DNA from: DATBGO01 sp050011895
GTDB taxonomy: Bacteria; Actinomycetota; Actinomycetes; Streptosporangiales; Streptosporangiaceae
Assembly (NCBI GenBank): GCA_050011895.1
Contig: JBEKIF010000063.1
Span: 1 to 23,456 of the forward strand
Direction of reading: 5' to 3'
Length of the DNA stretch: 23,456 bases
The notes beneath the pieces are model-generated. The model was not told where the DNA came from and did not search any database. It saw only the letters and a program-made list of their open reading frames with translations. The translations under genes and the position numbers were made by a program. Of the stretch, positions 23,383 through 23,456 are shown one piece after another (within the stretch, counting starts at the first letter, position 1; every line of letters begins with the position of its first letter).

Positions 23383-23456
23383 AGCACAGCACGTCACAAG
23401 CACAGCACGTCACAAGCACAGCACGTCACAAGCACAGCACGTCACAAGCACAGCAC
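23383..23456. repeat. 16-bp tandem repeat running off the window end
   Basis: The unit AGCACAGCACGTCACA is repeated exactly at 23383, 23399, 23415 and 23431. The first 10 bases of a fifth copy end the window. Copies are identical, so the array is recent or under strong homogenisation. Unit length is too short, and there are no spacers, for CRISPR. It could be iterons, a variable-number repeat, or a contig end collapsed in a repeat. Confidence 0.9.

Noticed and set aside
23180..23383. 67-codon plus-strand ORF near the end
   Set aside because: Codon third positions lack the GC bias of true genes here, no family is recognised, and it ends at the edge of the tandem repeat.
23383..23456. CRISPR array
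   Set aside because: Units are 16 bp, directly adjacent and identical, with no spacers and no cas genes in view.

Overview
The window is very GC-rich (roughly 70% by eye), uses many GTG starts, and carries actinobacterial family markers: a DUF222/13E12-type HNH protein, an ECF sigma factor with a SnoaL-like tail, a YbjT-type SDR-DUF2867 protein, and GntR/FCD and MarR regulators. It most likely comes from a soil-type, high-GC actinomycete (Actinomycetota). No rRNA, tRNA or CRISPR array was seen. I cannot name the genus.

Layout. (1) 1-1319, minus strand: the N-terminal part of a DUF222/13E12 protein, cut by the window edge just where its HNH nuclease domain should begin. (2) 1662-6139, plus strand: a MarR regulator translationally coupled to a 1304-residue single-chain ABC exporter with two membrane domains and two ATPase domains. 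A convergent MFS exporter (7494-6088) overlaps its 3' end. A 15-bp tandem repeat at the junction encodes a pentapeptide-like tail on the MFS protein. (3) 7812-11479: a compact molybdenum hydroxylase operon in the order L-S-M, with the form II active-site loop AYRGAGR. (4) 12007-11543: a four-helix membrane protein, followed by a YjbQ/UPF0047 protein (12237-12647). (5) 12802-16640: the most unusual block. Two zinc-ribbon membrane proteins are followed by a soluble VirD4/TraG-like ATPase, and a convergent Cys-containing helical protein of unknown function ends 6 bp away.

(6) 16855-18910: a SigG-like ECF sigma factor divergent from a nitronate monooxygenase, with start codons only about 50 bp apart. 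(7) 18953-21765: a lipoprotein CapA-family protein divergent from a YbjT-like SDR/DUF2867 protein. The gap between them is built of duplicated blocks that repeat the capA start region. (8) 21818-23109: debris of an SDR and of an acetoacetate decarboxylase. The latter overlaps an intact GntR/FCD regulator by a GTGA junction. (9) The window ends inside a 16-bp tandem repeat (23383-23456).

Functionally the window mixes drug or lipid export (MarR-ABC, MFS), aldehyde/CO-dehydrogenase-like oxidation (Cox-type LSM), stress transcription (ECF) and an uncharacterised membrane-ATPase module. The last is the best candidate for an undescribed system.
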